Shown: piece by piece, positions 20,768 through 32,154 of the stretch
Numbering within the stretch: the stretch's first letter is position 1
Layout of the letters: each line of letters starts with the position of its first letter
Source of the DNA: Porodaedalea pini
Lineage: Eukaryota > Basidiomycota > Agaricomycetes > Hymenochaetales > Hymenochaetaceae
DNA: 64,000 nt
Direction of reading: 5' to 3'
NCBI GenBank assembly: GCA_002794775.1
Contig: NBAY01000072.1
Coordinates: forward strand, 124,001-188,000
Notes under the pieces: model-generated
What the model saw: only the letters and a program-made list of their open reading frames with translations
Databases searched by the model: none
Told to the model about the DNA's origin: nothing
Position numbers and translations under genes: made by a program

Positions 20768-23700
20768 TCAAGAAGGGAAGTGGTGTGCTAACCTGGAGTT
20801 CAACAAAGTTTGGTCTACGAATGAAGTCGCTGCTGCGACGTCAGCTGCCAGACACTGGAAGTTCCTCTTTGCCAACCGAGTAGTAGAAGGCATGCGTCTG
20901 CGCCCAAGGTGCTTGGAGCTTGGAGCACTGACTGTAGCAACTGATGAGCTGGAAGTGCTGGTGGAGGAGGATAATGCACTTGAGTCGATGATAATTGTTG
21001 AGCTCGATGTCATTGCAGTGCTTGCAGTCTCAATAGGTGCTGATGACAGGATCAATGTTGAAGAACTGGATGGCTCAAAAGAGCTAGCAATGGGAGTAAA
21101 CGATGCACTTGCAGTGTATACAGATTGAGAGACATATCTGCTCGCTGATTCTGAGATGCCCAAGACTGCCTTGGAAGAAAAATCGATAGAGGATGTTGAA
21201 GCAGAATCAGAGCTCAATGCGGACGTCGTGGAGATCGAGGCAGATGATGCTGTAGCAGTCGAGTCCATGAAACATTTCTACAAAACACCATCAATATCAG
21301 CAGAAACTTTAATCTAAATAACTTACTCACTTTAAAGAAGTCAAAGTTCTTCAAAAATAGAGGAACTTGGGTGCTGTCATCGAAGAGCCCAAAGAATGAT
21401 CCCTCTGCACCTGCATTGACAGACACTCCACCGTTCACGTCAACACAGCCTCCAACTTGTGCAGAGGCACCCGTAGCCCAGCTTGTGTCAACGCTCGCAC
21501 TCACTCCAGCTTCCAAGCCCAGGTCCAGTGCAGCAAATGTGTCAAGATCCAGGAAGACTGTTGCTGACATCTTTAGGACAGTTAAGCTGAAGTTCAGCTG
21601 AAAATTGGAAAATGATTAATCATCAAAATAAAAAGTTACAGAGATAAAAATACAGACAGAAGGGATGAGATGCACCTCGAGAGTGGCATTGGATGAGACA
21701 TCCAGGCTTGCAGAGAGTTTCAGCACTTGATGGGCAGGAGTCAATTGTTCATTCGTCTCAGCAAAACTAAATTCACTGATGTGTGTCCTTCGGTGATACA
21801 TTTGCACTTGACGTCTGGCCAGAAGAGGGTGGGAAGAATAGCTGCAAGTCAGAGACTCCGTAGGCCAGGTCGATGGACATGTCAACGTCGAGATCAATGG
21901 TAGCTTTGGCTTTGGCATCTACAGGTGGTTCTGAAAAGTGTTCAGCCCCCCCATTTTTGGAATCGATCGACATGGCCTAAGCAGGAAGGTGATTTGCATG
22001 ATCAAATCCTCTGTCTCACGCATTTTGTCATCTGCCTCCTCATCCTTTGAGCAAAGTCAGTCTGGAAAAAATTATACAGGTATCCATTATATACATACAC
22101 TCAATTTACACTATTTCCTGTTACAGCCACTTTCATAAGTCCTGCGACACGTGCATGTCACGTGAAGTGAGCCGCATCAGAGCCAAAGTGTCAAAAAATT
22201 AGAATGAATGCCTATTTTCTCTGTGAATTCTGCACAGTACCTGCTCATTAAGTACTCAAAAAAAAGGCATGGTTCTCAGGAGCAGAAATATGTAAAATAT
22301 GGAGCAATACATTGACTGTGTAGGCTGGTGGAGATCAAACAAGTGCAGCTGGTCTGTTCTCTCACACATTTCCACTGAGATTCAAAAATTATGGCTCCCC
22401 TACATCTATCTATAAAATTCTTTCCTGTATCTGTAAATTAAGTATATGACTATACCAACATCTCCTGCAAGTTTGAAGCCAATCCATTCAGTATTTATGG
22501 TGCAGCAGCAAGATTTGTGTTCCACTTCAAGCTCTTTCTACCCTCCTTTTCTCACAACAGGTCTTGCAGAGTAGAACACAAATCTTGCTGCTGCACCATG
22601 AATACTGAATGGATTGGCTTCAAACTTGCAGGAGATGTTGGTATAGTCATATACTTAATTTACAGATACAGGAAAGAATTTTATAGATAGATGTAGGGGA
22701 GCCATAATTTTTGAATCTCAGTGGAAATGTGTGAGAGAACAGACCAGCTGCACTTGTTTGATCTCCACCAGCCTACACAGTCAATGTATTGCTCCATATT
22801 TTACATATTTCTGCTCCTGAGAACCATGCCTTTTTTTTGAGTACTTAATGAGCAGGTACTGTGCAGAATTCACAGAGAAAATAGGCATTCATTCTAATTT
22901 TTTGACACTTTGGCTCTGATGCGGCTCACTTCACGTGACATGCACGTGTCGCAGGACTTATGAAAATGGCTGTAAATGATGGGAGAATTGTGTATATTCA
23001 ATGACCAGTGTTTTCTCCCTCACACTAGTCAACTTCCTGCTTAGGCCATGTCGATCGATTCCGAAAACAGGGGGGCCGAACACTTTTCGGAACCACCTGT
23101 ATATTGAAAGTAGGGCCAAGAGAGAGGATTCTTTCGAGAAACCATTAGGTCACTATGCTGTACCACCAGAGATAGAATCATATGCTTACTCTGGGATGTC
23201 AAGTCCAGGGAGTCCCACAGAGAAGAGCGGAATCTTTCCAGTATCAGCTTCTCCTGCGATGTTGGCGTCAATGCTAAGGCTGCCGTCGAGATCTGCCGAT
23301 ACGTCTAATGAAACAGATAAGAGCTTAGTGTATGGTCTTCAGAAATGAACTTCAAGAGGATCACCTGCGAAGAGTCCAAACTCTGTGATCTTAGGTGGTA
23401 TTATAGAACCCGCAAGAACAGCACCAATAGTAACCTGCGCATTAACCTTTGCTTCAACATCTACGCTTAGCTTAGCCTCCTCGTTGGCAGAGCAGGAAAG
23501 AGTTGTGTTCAATATGTTGAACTTCTGATCGATGCTGATAGGAGGAAGATCCGTGGACTTCGTCTTGTTGAAGTCTTTATGATAGAGATGGAGGTCAGGT
23601 CGGATACAAAAAAGAATCAGTATGTGGCATACCGCCTAGCAACGAAGAAATAACCCCGCGCTTGCCGACCAAGCGCGAGCGGCGTCGGGATCCTGCCGGA

Positions 23701-24428
23701 GTTATTGTAGCATTCCCATTGAATCCGGGAATGGTCGACCAAATACGAGCATCGACACGTTGCCGGGTCTGCGTGATGTCGCTTAGAGCCAAACGTGCAA
23801 CAATATCCAGATTCGACTCACTGAGAGGAAGGAACTTGGTCAAAGTTCGTGTCAAAAGAGAGAGCGTGTACAGTCGGAGTCGTGCCGTCACGCCGCATGA
23901 TGCGAGAACTGATGTGCTCCGGCAGAGACTGGTCATCGGATTGTACAACTTGAGTAACGCGGGCAAAGGGACTTGCTCCACACTGGCGAGGTGATGCATT
24001 AAATCGCAATTCAAACAGTGGGAAAAAAGAATGGAACACACGTTCGGAGGCATGCGAACAATCGTATGTTCAGCACCGTTCTGGAAGAGGTGCGAGCACG
24101 ATGCTTCATCGCCGGAGCAGACGATACGGATATCCTGAGCTGCGGCATCCGCTGTGCAATTGAGGGTCTCCCAGCCTGCAGCTGTAGTTATGTCTGAGAT
24201 TGCTTTTGGAGATCCGTTCTGCAGAGTATTCACGATGAGCGTCACAGTGTAGAAAAATATTTTAGTAAACGGCGAGCTCACAATTGTCATGGTACCAGCC
24301 ATGGAGCTTTCGCCGGAGAGTATATCGTAAGAGCATGAGCCATGCAGACAAGGAGTCGACCAATCATTAGCCGCAGAGACTAGCACCGGGAGTAACGAAA
24401 GCAGAACGAAAAAGTTGTTTTTCGACAT
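20768..24428 (-). CDS. Array copy III: secreted multi-exon protein, most intact copy
   Basis: ATG at 24428 with a signal peptide (KNNFFVLLSLLPVLVSAA) and then NDWSTPCLHGSCSYD. Exons I can place: 24428-24282; 24218-24042 (ISDITTAAGW); 23982-23822 (CGASPFARV, RRDG); 23781-23633; 23574-23365; 23304-23190 (GLPGLDIP); 21918-21777 (ATIDLDVDMSIDL, LFFPPSSG); 21725-21658; 21597-21331 (GCVDVNGGVSVNAG); 21277-20768. The last exon encodes a long Ser/Thr/Ala-rich, probably O-glycosylated region and ends after RRRMPSTTRLAKR. I see no in-frame stop, but the reading phase at the junctions around 21918 and 21725 does not close by hand. A 1.18-kb transposon occupies the intron before 21918. Family function unknown to me; an extracellular or wall-associated role is inferred from the signal peptide and tail. 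A TATATA box lies about 90 bp upstream (24521-24516). Confidence 0.6.
21922..23099. mobile_element. Non-autonomous Tc1-like element with inner palindrome
   Basis: Flanked by TA on both sides (21920-21921, 23100-23101). Inverted repeats of about 70 bp begin CAGGTGGTTC(T/C)GAAAAGTGTTC and run to GGCCTAAGCAGGAAG. The interior is mostly an 849-bp near-perfect palindrome with its own TA-flanked ends. Open frames at the ends (with IDSKN...HFSEPP) are just the inverted repeats. It sits in an intron of array copy III. Confidence 0.75.
22124..22972. mobile_element. Palindromic (foldback) MITE F1
   Basis: Left arm 22124 to about 22520 and right arm about 22570 to 22972 are inverted copies with few mismatches, separated by a loop of about 45 bp. 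Ends read TA-CAGCC(A)(C/T)TTTCATAA...GG-CTG-TA, TA being the putative target duplication. The terminus resembles that of the palindrome at 55666. The transcript of the host gene would form a very long hairpin here. Confidence 0.75.
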
Positions 24429-25628
24429 TGCGAAGAGAATATTATCGGGGAGAAAACTGGGATATTTAGTTTGGGAAAAGTTTCCGAAAGGACAGTGATA
24501 AGAACGAATGGGAAGTATATAAGCGAAAGACTGTGAGAGACGACGAGAGCTGGTCGTTGATGCTTTTCATGAGCCTTAAGCGAAGGTTATATACTATGCG
24601 CATGCGAAGCGCCCGAGAGCAGTGCGTTGTCCTCCATCGATGGGTAGAGCAACAAGAAGATGTGGAACTATCGGTTTGATGCAGAGTCTGATCGGTTCAG
24701 AGAAGCCATCGACCATCATCAGCAATTCTAGCAGCAGTCGCTAAGAAAGGTACTAGAGGGTGGCGATCAGCATGATTTGGTTGCCCATCTAGTTGCGGAA
24801 ACAGGGCGAGAAGTATGAGCACTCGCAACGATCCTGTGTTCAGACATTGCTTAGAACACTCCAGAAGCCGAACACATGCTGCCCCAGCTTCCACGACGCT
24901 TGTTTCGGTGAAGCAAGTTGATCGAAAGCACAGTAAGGCGGAAGTTCATCTAAGTTCATGCGACTTTGTAAGCTTTGCCTACGTGAGAAAATTAGGGAGA
25001 ATCTTGGCAAACATCATCTATCGGGGCGATTTCATTTTACAGCAGCAATCTGCTCTGCAATTGAGCGAAACAAGTGACGATCGAGTTGTCGTCTCGTCTG
25101 TGATTTGAGGTATAGGTAGTAACCACCAGAGCGCAAACAGGTGTGGTAAATGACAAGGAGCAGGAGCGCGTTGCATCGCGACCTGATTGGCCTCCCGGGC
25201 CATAATCGGAAAGTCCATTCTATTTAAGTCAACGATCTGTTCTCACTCTAGCGATCTGCAACACAGTCTTGGCGGTCGTAATCTTGGTTTTCGATCTGAA
25301 TAATTCAATACAGATTACGCGATCTCTCCGGCACGGCCTCTTAACAATGACTTACGAGTATACTGTACATGTAGACCATCAACTCGATGTTATGGCAAAA
25401 GTAGTTGAAAGACAGTCGACTAGCTACCAAAAGGGCCCCACCGAGAAAGGCTCCCTGTTTTACTTCAAAATCTAACGCGCTTTGAAGCTGGAAGCGAGAA
25501 ATCCTGATGAATACCCAGCTCCTATGTATATAACTTGAGGAGCACAAACCTGGTGCTAGACCGCGTTTTATTAACCATTGTTCTTTCTACTGTTTCAGTC
25601 CCGGACGGGCATGAGAACCCCGTCTTCC
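24429..25628. other. Spacer between array copies III and IV
   Basis: About 1.2 kb. Contains the likely promoter of copy III: on the minus strand CTTATATACTT lies 90 bp before the ATG. A TATTTAAG box also occurs near 25221. No gene recognised. Confidence 0.45.
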
Positions 25629-27919
25629 TCACGATCCAGAATGCAGTTCGTTGCTCCGGTCGACAGGAATATCCGTAAGTTCCGAAGCCAGTGCTGAGGC
25701 TAGTGTGGGTGCTGTAGAGCTTATAGTATTGGTCGAAAGAGGACTCGGAGAGATCATAGCAGGGGTTGTCGAAGTGACGGTACTTGCAGTCGATGAGCTA
25801 GAGAAGTCTGGAAAATATTGCTGTCCAGCAATCCGCGTTAGGCAAGTCTGAGTACTATGTGAATAACGGAAATACAAACTTGAAACAAGTCGAATCCCTT
25901 GTCGACTAGGTTCTCCGTCGCAGAGTCTCCGAGCAGATCGAAAATGGGGAATTGGCTTCGAGACCTATATTCACCGAAATGCCACCCTTCACATCGACGC
26001 ACCCATCCACTTCGGTAGATGTGATCGTCGCTCCGCTAGTATTGATGGTTGCACTTGCGGCGGCATTAATGTCGAGCTCCAGAGTAGCGGATGTATCGAA
26101 GTTCAAGAACGCTGATGTCGATACACCGAAAGCTACCATGTCAAGATTGAGCTATGAAAGCGATTAACGCCTTCAGCTAGACAACATGAATACAGAGTCA
26201 TGACGGCTTACGGAAGGAATAAGATGAGCCGTGAATGAAGTGTCGGATTTGATGCCTGGACTGACTGAGAGCTTCAATGCTGAAATATATAGTATGAATC
26301 AGTCTTCTTGTTTGAATCAATTTAGTTAGAACTCAAGGATGTCGTTCGGGGAGACTATGGCGGACGAGTTATGTGCATTAGATGAAGGGAAGAACAACGT
26401 CAGGTTGCTAATGCTATAGCCAAGACCGACGTCCACATTCATATCAATATCAATGCTGGCCGTCGCCTTTACCGCAAGAGAGATCGAAGGGCCCAGAGAG
26501 ATGACACTATTTATATCTTTTGGTGAGTATTATGATTTCGAGCCGGAATATAAGAGATGAGCTCACTCGGGAATAGAAAGCCCGGGTAGGCCGATTATTA
26601 CAAACGTAATTTCTGGTAAGTCGATTTCGCCCTGGAGACATAGAATGATGCACAGCGAAGCAACATAGTCAGTGGCTCTCCATCGGTAAATTCATATCAG
26701 AAGAATCACTACGAACAGCGATGTCTGCAGTGACACTCAGAGTCCTGGCAAAATCTGCTGACATTGCTAGAGCAGTTCCACATTAGCTTGAGCAACTGCG
26801 TCATGACAAGTAAAACGAACTTGCAAAGAGACCGAACTGGTTAAGTTTGGGAGGGATGATCGTGCCCTGGGCGATAACACCGAGATCGATCTCTCCTTGC
26901 ATCTTCACGTCGGCGTCGACGCTGAGCTTTGCGTCGTTGTTCTCAGAGCATGATAATGTCGTGTTGAATACATTGAACTGATTGTCGATATCGATACTGA
27001 CTGAGTCTTCTGTTGTATTTCGAACAAACGTTCCTAGACCGGAATCTGAAGAGAATGACGAGAAGACTTTTATAGATTCACGGAGTTAGTATTTCAGTAT
27101 AATAGAAACTCCAGAACGGTAATGATCAAATATGCTGTCGAACGCCGCAGACACAATGTCTCCTGTATCACAAGCATGAGTATCGCGAGCATGTCGATGG
27201 GCAGGCAGTGTTGTCAGTCCTGCACTTTTTGTAGCGCCTGTAATGATAGATCCATACACTACAAACGAGATGTTTCCTTTGCTGCGATAACATAAATATG
27301 TGGCAGTAGCTGTGAACGTAAAAAAGGCTTACTTGGAGCCAGACGTTTGGCTATATTCAGTGTCTAGGGAAAGAGCGTGTACCAAAGGCCAGTACCCGTC
27401 TCTCCTTTTGATCTTCGAGTGTAGATGTGTCGGGATGATCTGGTCCTCAGAAATCCAGGCCTTCGAAACCCGTGCAAAAGGGCCACTTCCACACTAGGTG
27501 AACTCTATCAGAAGAGAGAACCTGATAGATATGATCAAGGGATTTACATTGTCTGGAAGGCGGACGATAGTGTGCTCCGCACCATCCTGGAATATATGGG
27601 AGCACACAGGTTCGTCACCTGTGCGAACTAAACGCACGTCCTGTGCGGAAGCACCGGATGAGCAGTTGAGAATTTCCCAGCCTGCCACGGTGGTGATGTC
27701 CGAGATTGCAGACGTCGACCCGCTCTGAGGAGTACATAAGATCAGGCAACAATGGGCAAAGACCCAACAACGCACGATCTTCATGTTCGCAGCCATCGAG
27801 AGCTCGTTTGATGGGATGTCATAAGAGCATTCGCCTAAGTGGCATGGTGTCGTCTAGTCATTGAAAGCAGAAACGCTCGCAGCTACCGAGGTAAGAAACG
27901 TCGGAATAGCGGGCGTCAT
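25629..27919 (-). pseudogene. Array copy IV: secreted multi-exon protein with early nonsense
   Basis: Exon 1 (27919-27776) reads MTPAIPTFLTSVAASVSAFND, then TAG where copies II and III have TGG (NDW), then TTPCHLGECSYDIPSNELS. Exon 2 (27724-27555) holds ISDITTVAGWEILNC, and the next begins CGSGPFARVSKAWISEDQ. Further exons match copy III: FNVFNTTLSCSENND (about 26960), GLPGLSIP (about 26600), SISNLTLFFPSS (about 26390), LKLSVSPGI (about 26270), DGCVDVKGGISVN (about 26000) and a short Ser/Thr tail to 25629. Exon order and most splice sites are preserved, so the copy may have died recently. The start upstream of the TAG is uncertain; the signal peptide is weaker than in copies II and III. Confidence 0.6.
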
Positions 27920-29313
27920 TCCGTCAGGAATAATTATGAACAAAAGGAGAAATGAAACTAGTTGTTCTCGAAGTAGTTGGAAAACCTCAAAGAATTTAGC
28001 ACAGAAGACCGGGCACCCTAAGTATTCCGTTTCCTTTTGTTGACGTCCGATGCACAAACCGCAAGCGTGTGTATGTATGCGCCCTGCGCCGCTGTTTGGT
28101 GATCATCCGCGGCTCAAGAAATCGTTGATAAATCAGACGCACAACTGTTTCGTCCCCCAATCTGTCGTTGATCGGAGAGGTTTTGGGCGAGATTGTCTAG
28201 ACCGACAAAGGCTATAATAAACTTCATGATCATTCTCCACAATTTCCAAGGCTCTTGAGCGCCGAGGGTAGTTGAAAGCTCGCCCTGGACGCTTCTATTT
28301 GTTTCTGCAATCGTTGCGACATGAAATATGGGCAGAGCCTTGGTGATGGCTGATATGAAACGAAGACAGAAAGATGCATCGACCTCAGTTTGAGATCTCC
28401 ATTAGGCGCCTTGGTAGTCGTGCAGACTGCGGCCAGACAATGGCATGAGTTAACAGTCAGCATTAGCATCCTGGATCAACTCTGCGAGACATACGAAATA
28501 GATGCAGTAGCTTCTGGCATTGGATATTCCGACTTGCCTATTGTATGAGTTATTGGCTACTAATCAATAGCATGATGAGAAATCTCAACACAAGAAGACT
28601 GATGACTCACCCTTTACACTCCGGGCGTTTATAGAACCTTACGATGCGCAGATTCAGGCTCGCAACGGCCGGTAACGACTTGTTGATCAGAAGGATCACT
28701 GTGGCTATCGCGTCTTTCCCTGAATCAAGCGACCCCATGTGTACAGAGCTCACGGATCGAGGCGAGCTTCGAGCTCAAAGATCCACATCTGACAAGAGCA
28801 TCCTCCGAGAGAGCCACAAGTCCTACTTCTTGATGGCAGAAGAGATTGAGGCAGAGAGTGACGAGAACTCGAAGACAACGACCTTGATGACCGCACGTAT
28901 AGAGCGCTTAAGCTTCAAAAATCTGGAATGGAGAGAAACCTCTAGGTGTGCCACGACCCGTAAAATACAGCAAAATGCACTTCCCAAATAATCTGATGAG
29001 CCAAGAAACAGAATCAGCGAAATAATATAAGTAAAGTACAACGACAAGATGCGTGGTGGCTGTATAGCAGAAAGCAGGGTGTTATCGAAAGTGAGTAAAA
29101 TCCTTCGAATGCGGTTGGTGGAGACAGCGATTGGGTGAAGGTAGCAGTTGTGGACAGAATGCGGATGTAGATGTCAGAACTGAGAGGTCAGAATCAGAGA
29201 GCGAGATTGTCGGGCATAGGAGTAAGTGGTATAAGTATAGGATTAGGATGAAGCACAGGGCCAATGACGGGGAAAGGTTGATGAACGAGATGACGTTGTG
29301 CTTTACGATATGC
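27920..29313. other. Spacer, with a degraded unassigned reading frame
   Basis: Minus-strand sequence about 28990-28620 reads as a protein-like frame (VIKVVVFEFSSLSASISSAIKK ... AIATVILLINKSLPAVASLNLR) broken by TAG and TGA. I do not recognise it. The remainder holds nothing I can name. Confidence 0.35.
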
Positions 29314-31707
29314 CTACCTTCCATCCACGAAGTCCAACGCGTCCTCAAGTCCACGCACAAAACGCTCTGTGCTAAATGCATTCCGAATGCTCACGCCGCG
29401 AACGATGCGCTTCACGCCACCGATACCTCCGTTCCTTCCACTTCCACTCGGGACATCGCCCATGCTGCTGATTTCTGATCCCGAGACTGACGCAGCGCGT
29501 GACCCTGGGCCTGACACACTTTGCGGTGGAGTCAGGCGTATCGGCGCTCCTATCACCGGCGAGCTGCTCGGCGCGCGCACGCGGCGTGCTCGAGGCGTGT
29601 TGCGAGGAGAAGACACCGGAGAAGGGGGTGGCGGGGCAGGTCCTGCATAGGAGTGGTGCGTCCACGTCCCCGGTGCGGACGAAGATGACGGAGTACGTAG
29701 GTCCGGCACACGGTCGACGTACGTCGTAATAGTCGTTGTCGTCGTGCTCGTGTACGTATACGTCGCGCCAAACGCCGTCCCAGCCGCGGATACGGTGTTC
29801 GAGCGTGCACGCTGCAGAGAAGTTGGTCTCAGAGGATGCGGAGCGTACGAAACTGTGCGTACTCGTGCTGTGTCTCCGCTCTCTGTGTAATCATAGTCGG
29901 GCTCCGAAGAGGATGGTGATGATGGGGAGACAGCGCTTGTACGTCCAGCGTGTGTACCGTTGTGGAGTATATGTAGGGGAGGTGACAAGGGCGGGGGACG
30001 TGTCGCTCGTCGCGCGAGATCACGTACCCAGCCGTCCCACTCTACTTCACTCTCCACGTCGTCTTCCTCATCCTCGTCCTCGTCATCCTCCGAAAGCGCG
30101 GCTTTCCACGGATACGCGCTAGAGGTGTCCGACTCCCTACCCGGATCTTCATCCTCAGATCCTATCGAAGCCGATGCTTGCTCTGCACGACGCCGTAAAC
30201 CTTCTGAAATGCTGGGGGCACGAGGCAAGGGTTGATGACACGGCTCACACATCCCATTGTCAGCGAAGAGGCAGTTCGCTTGCGCCAGTGCCAAGGCGGA
30301 ACCGACAGCACCTCTTCCTGATATGCGAGAACGCTGAAGGAGCGCGAGACGCCATTCTGGATACTGTATGCCAAAAAAAGCAGATGCAGATGAAACAAAG
30401 GACGGTTCTGAAGCAGAAGGGGATGGTAGGACGATAGAGGAACGCGACATTTGACGCGGTGAAGAGGCTGAGGCAGGGGATGACATCGGCGTTCTCGGCG
30501 GCAGGAAGCATGATGAAAGCGGATGCGGCGCGAGGCGATGGAGGACGCGGAGTAAACTTTCGTATGCTGCAATGGCATAAATCAGAATACACTTTGAATG
30601 CATATAAAAGTGAAGAGCACTCACAACTTCGGTTCGGCATGTCAAGTATAACCCACGAGCTCGTTTTGGGCTTCTTTTTCCTCTGAGTCGCTGACGCGAT
30701 CGCATCATCCGACTCGCCGCTGACCACGCTCCTAGCCACCGACATACGATTAAACTTGGCGCAGATCACGCGAGCCGATGTACTCTTCCCAGTCGTCGCG
30801 AGTTTAAATTGCTCTGGTCCTCCGAGAGCACATAAAGCGGAGATCGGGAAGCGGTGAGTTGGAGGCGTGTGTGCTTCCTTGCACAAGTGCAGTACGCCGT
30901 CTCGAATGATCGCCCACCGCGGCTTCCACTCGACCATATGCGCTTGCTGGTCATCCGAATTCCGAGCCGTACGTTTGCTATGCGGGCGGTCAGAGACGCG
31001 GACCGGCGACTCAAAGTACGGCTCTGCGTACGCGCTCCCGCTGCGGGGAAGTGACACAATCGCGCCTGCCCGATGTACCTCGAGCAGTTCGAATGGTCGC
31101 GGCTTATACCACGACAGGTCCGCATCGTCTTCAAGAATGAAGCCATTCGAAAAGCTGACTAGCGTGTATTGAGCGCTCGTTGCCGCGAATTCTCGCTCTG
31201 TGCTGGACCGTTGCGGCGGCGGCGGCGGCACATAAAAGGATGGTGTCGACATTGAGTGTTCTGGTACCGCACTCACCAATGGTGATTTCGTACTATCAAA
31301 AGCCAGACCCGAGTCCGACGCACGCAGCTCAGCATTGTAGTCCAAAGCAGCAAAGGCGCCCCAGTCGTCGTCTTCGCCACCTTCCTCTGTCTCTGCCCAT
31401 GATCCAGAGTCGAGCGAGCTCCGTCTTGAGGGCGCAGAGAATGTTACCGGAGATGCTGGTCTAAATCGCGGAGGCTGGGGTGCACCGGACGTCCCCCATA
31501 CATTACACTTGGACAAAATCCACTGCTTGATGTCCTTAACCTGTTCAACAGTTTAGCCGGGTTTAAATACAAATAGCCTGTTTAGACGCAACAGCACACC
31601 TTCCAAGATGTGTCTACATGCGTGACCAACCATTGGTCGAGCGGGACTAGTCTCAAGTTTAGTCTGCCGTTAGTGGTGGAAACGGCGGCCGAGAGGGCGT
31701 ACCTAAT
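29314..31707 (-). CDS. PH-domain protein (5' exon unresolved)
   Basis: Three exons fit with closed phases: 31707-31600 (36 codons, RLNLRLVPLDQWLVTHVD), 31540-30625 and 30566-29314, giving 757 codons. A first exon upstream of 31708 is needed; a candidate frame (REVLIELCEGPLYLPRLVSG) lies near 31750-31870, but no start codon could be fixed. The middle exon ends in a pleckstrin-homology-like fold: WKPRWAIIRDGVLHLCKE, then APTHRFPISALCALGG-type strands, and SSWVILDMPNRSSYESLLRVLHRL as the C-terminal helix. PH domains bind phosphoinositides or proteins at membranes. The remainder is low-complexity: a PPPPPP run, Ser-rich stretches and an acidic block (SEDDEDEDEEDDVESE). The C-terminus (RFVRGLEDALDFVDGR) looks conserved. 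Likely a cytosolic signalling or polarity adaptor; the exact family is not known to me. No breaks seen. Confidence 0.72.
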
Positions 31708-31907
31708 CTGCACGCAATGGGCAACGTTCGCATACCATCCTCGGCAAGAAACTTGGCAGCAGTAACATACTCATTCATACCGCCTCCCTACGCCCGACAC
31801 CAGCCTAGGCAGATACAGCGGGCCTTCGCACAACTCGATCAAGACCTCGCGACGACCGAAACACTGGGCTTCAAGATTCCAAGAAGACAGACTTGATTGT
31901 CTGTCAG

Positions 31908-32152
31908 TTCAAATCAGGTTCTCCTTGCTATTTTCCTCTTTACAAGAAAGAAAAACGTAAAGCAGCGGTCTCAGCCCAACGACTTTGGAGACGTCCACAG
32001 CGACGGAACGTACTATAGCGAGCGCGTCGTCGTCAACGTTCATCAGCACGCCCATGCCCGACGCGAGATCTTGTGGGGAATGCTACGTAATAAATTTCCT
32101 TAAGTAAATCTAGCACCGAGACCACGTGATGGTAACTTTATAATATGCTATC
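31908..32152. other. Intergenic DNA left of the pogo element
   Basis: No gene recognised. May be the 5' flank of the PH-domain gene. Confidence 0.4.
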
Positions 32153-32154
32153 TA

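Noticed and set aside
23049..23348. Plus-strand ORF of 100 codons at the palindrome edge
   Set aside because: It is the transposon inverted repeat plus antisense of an exon of array copy III.
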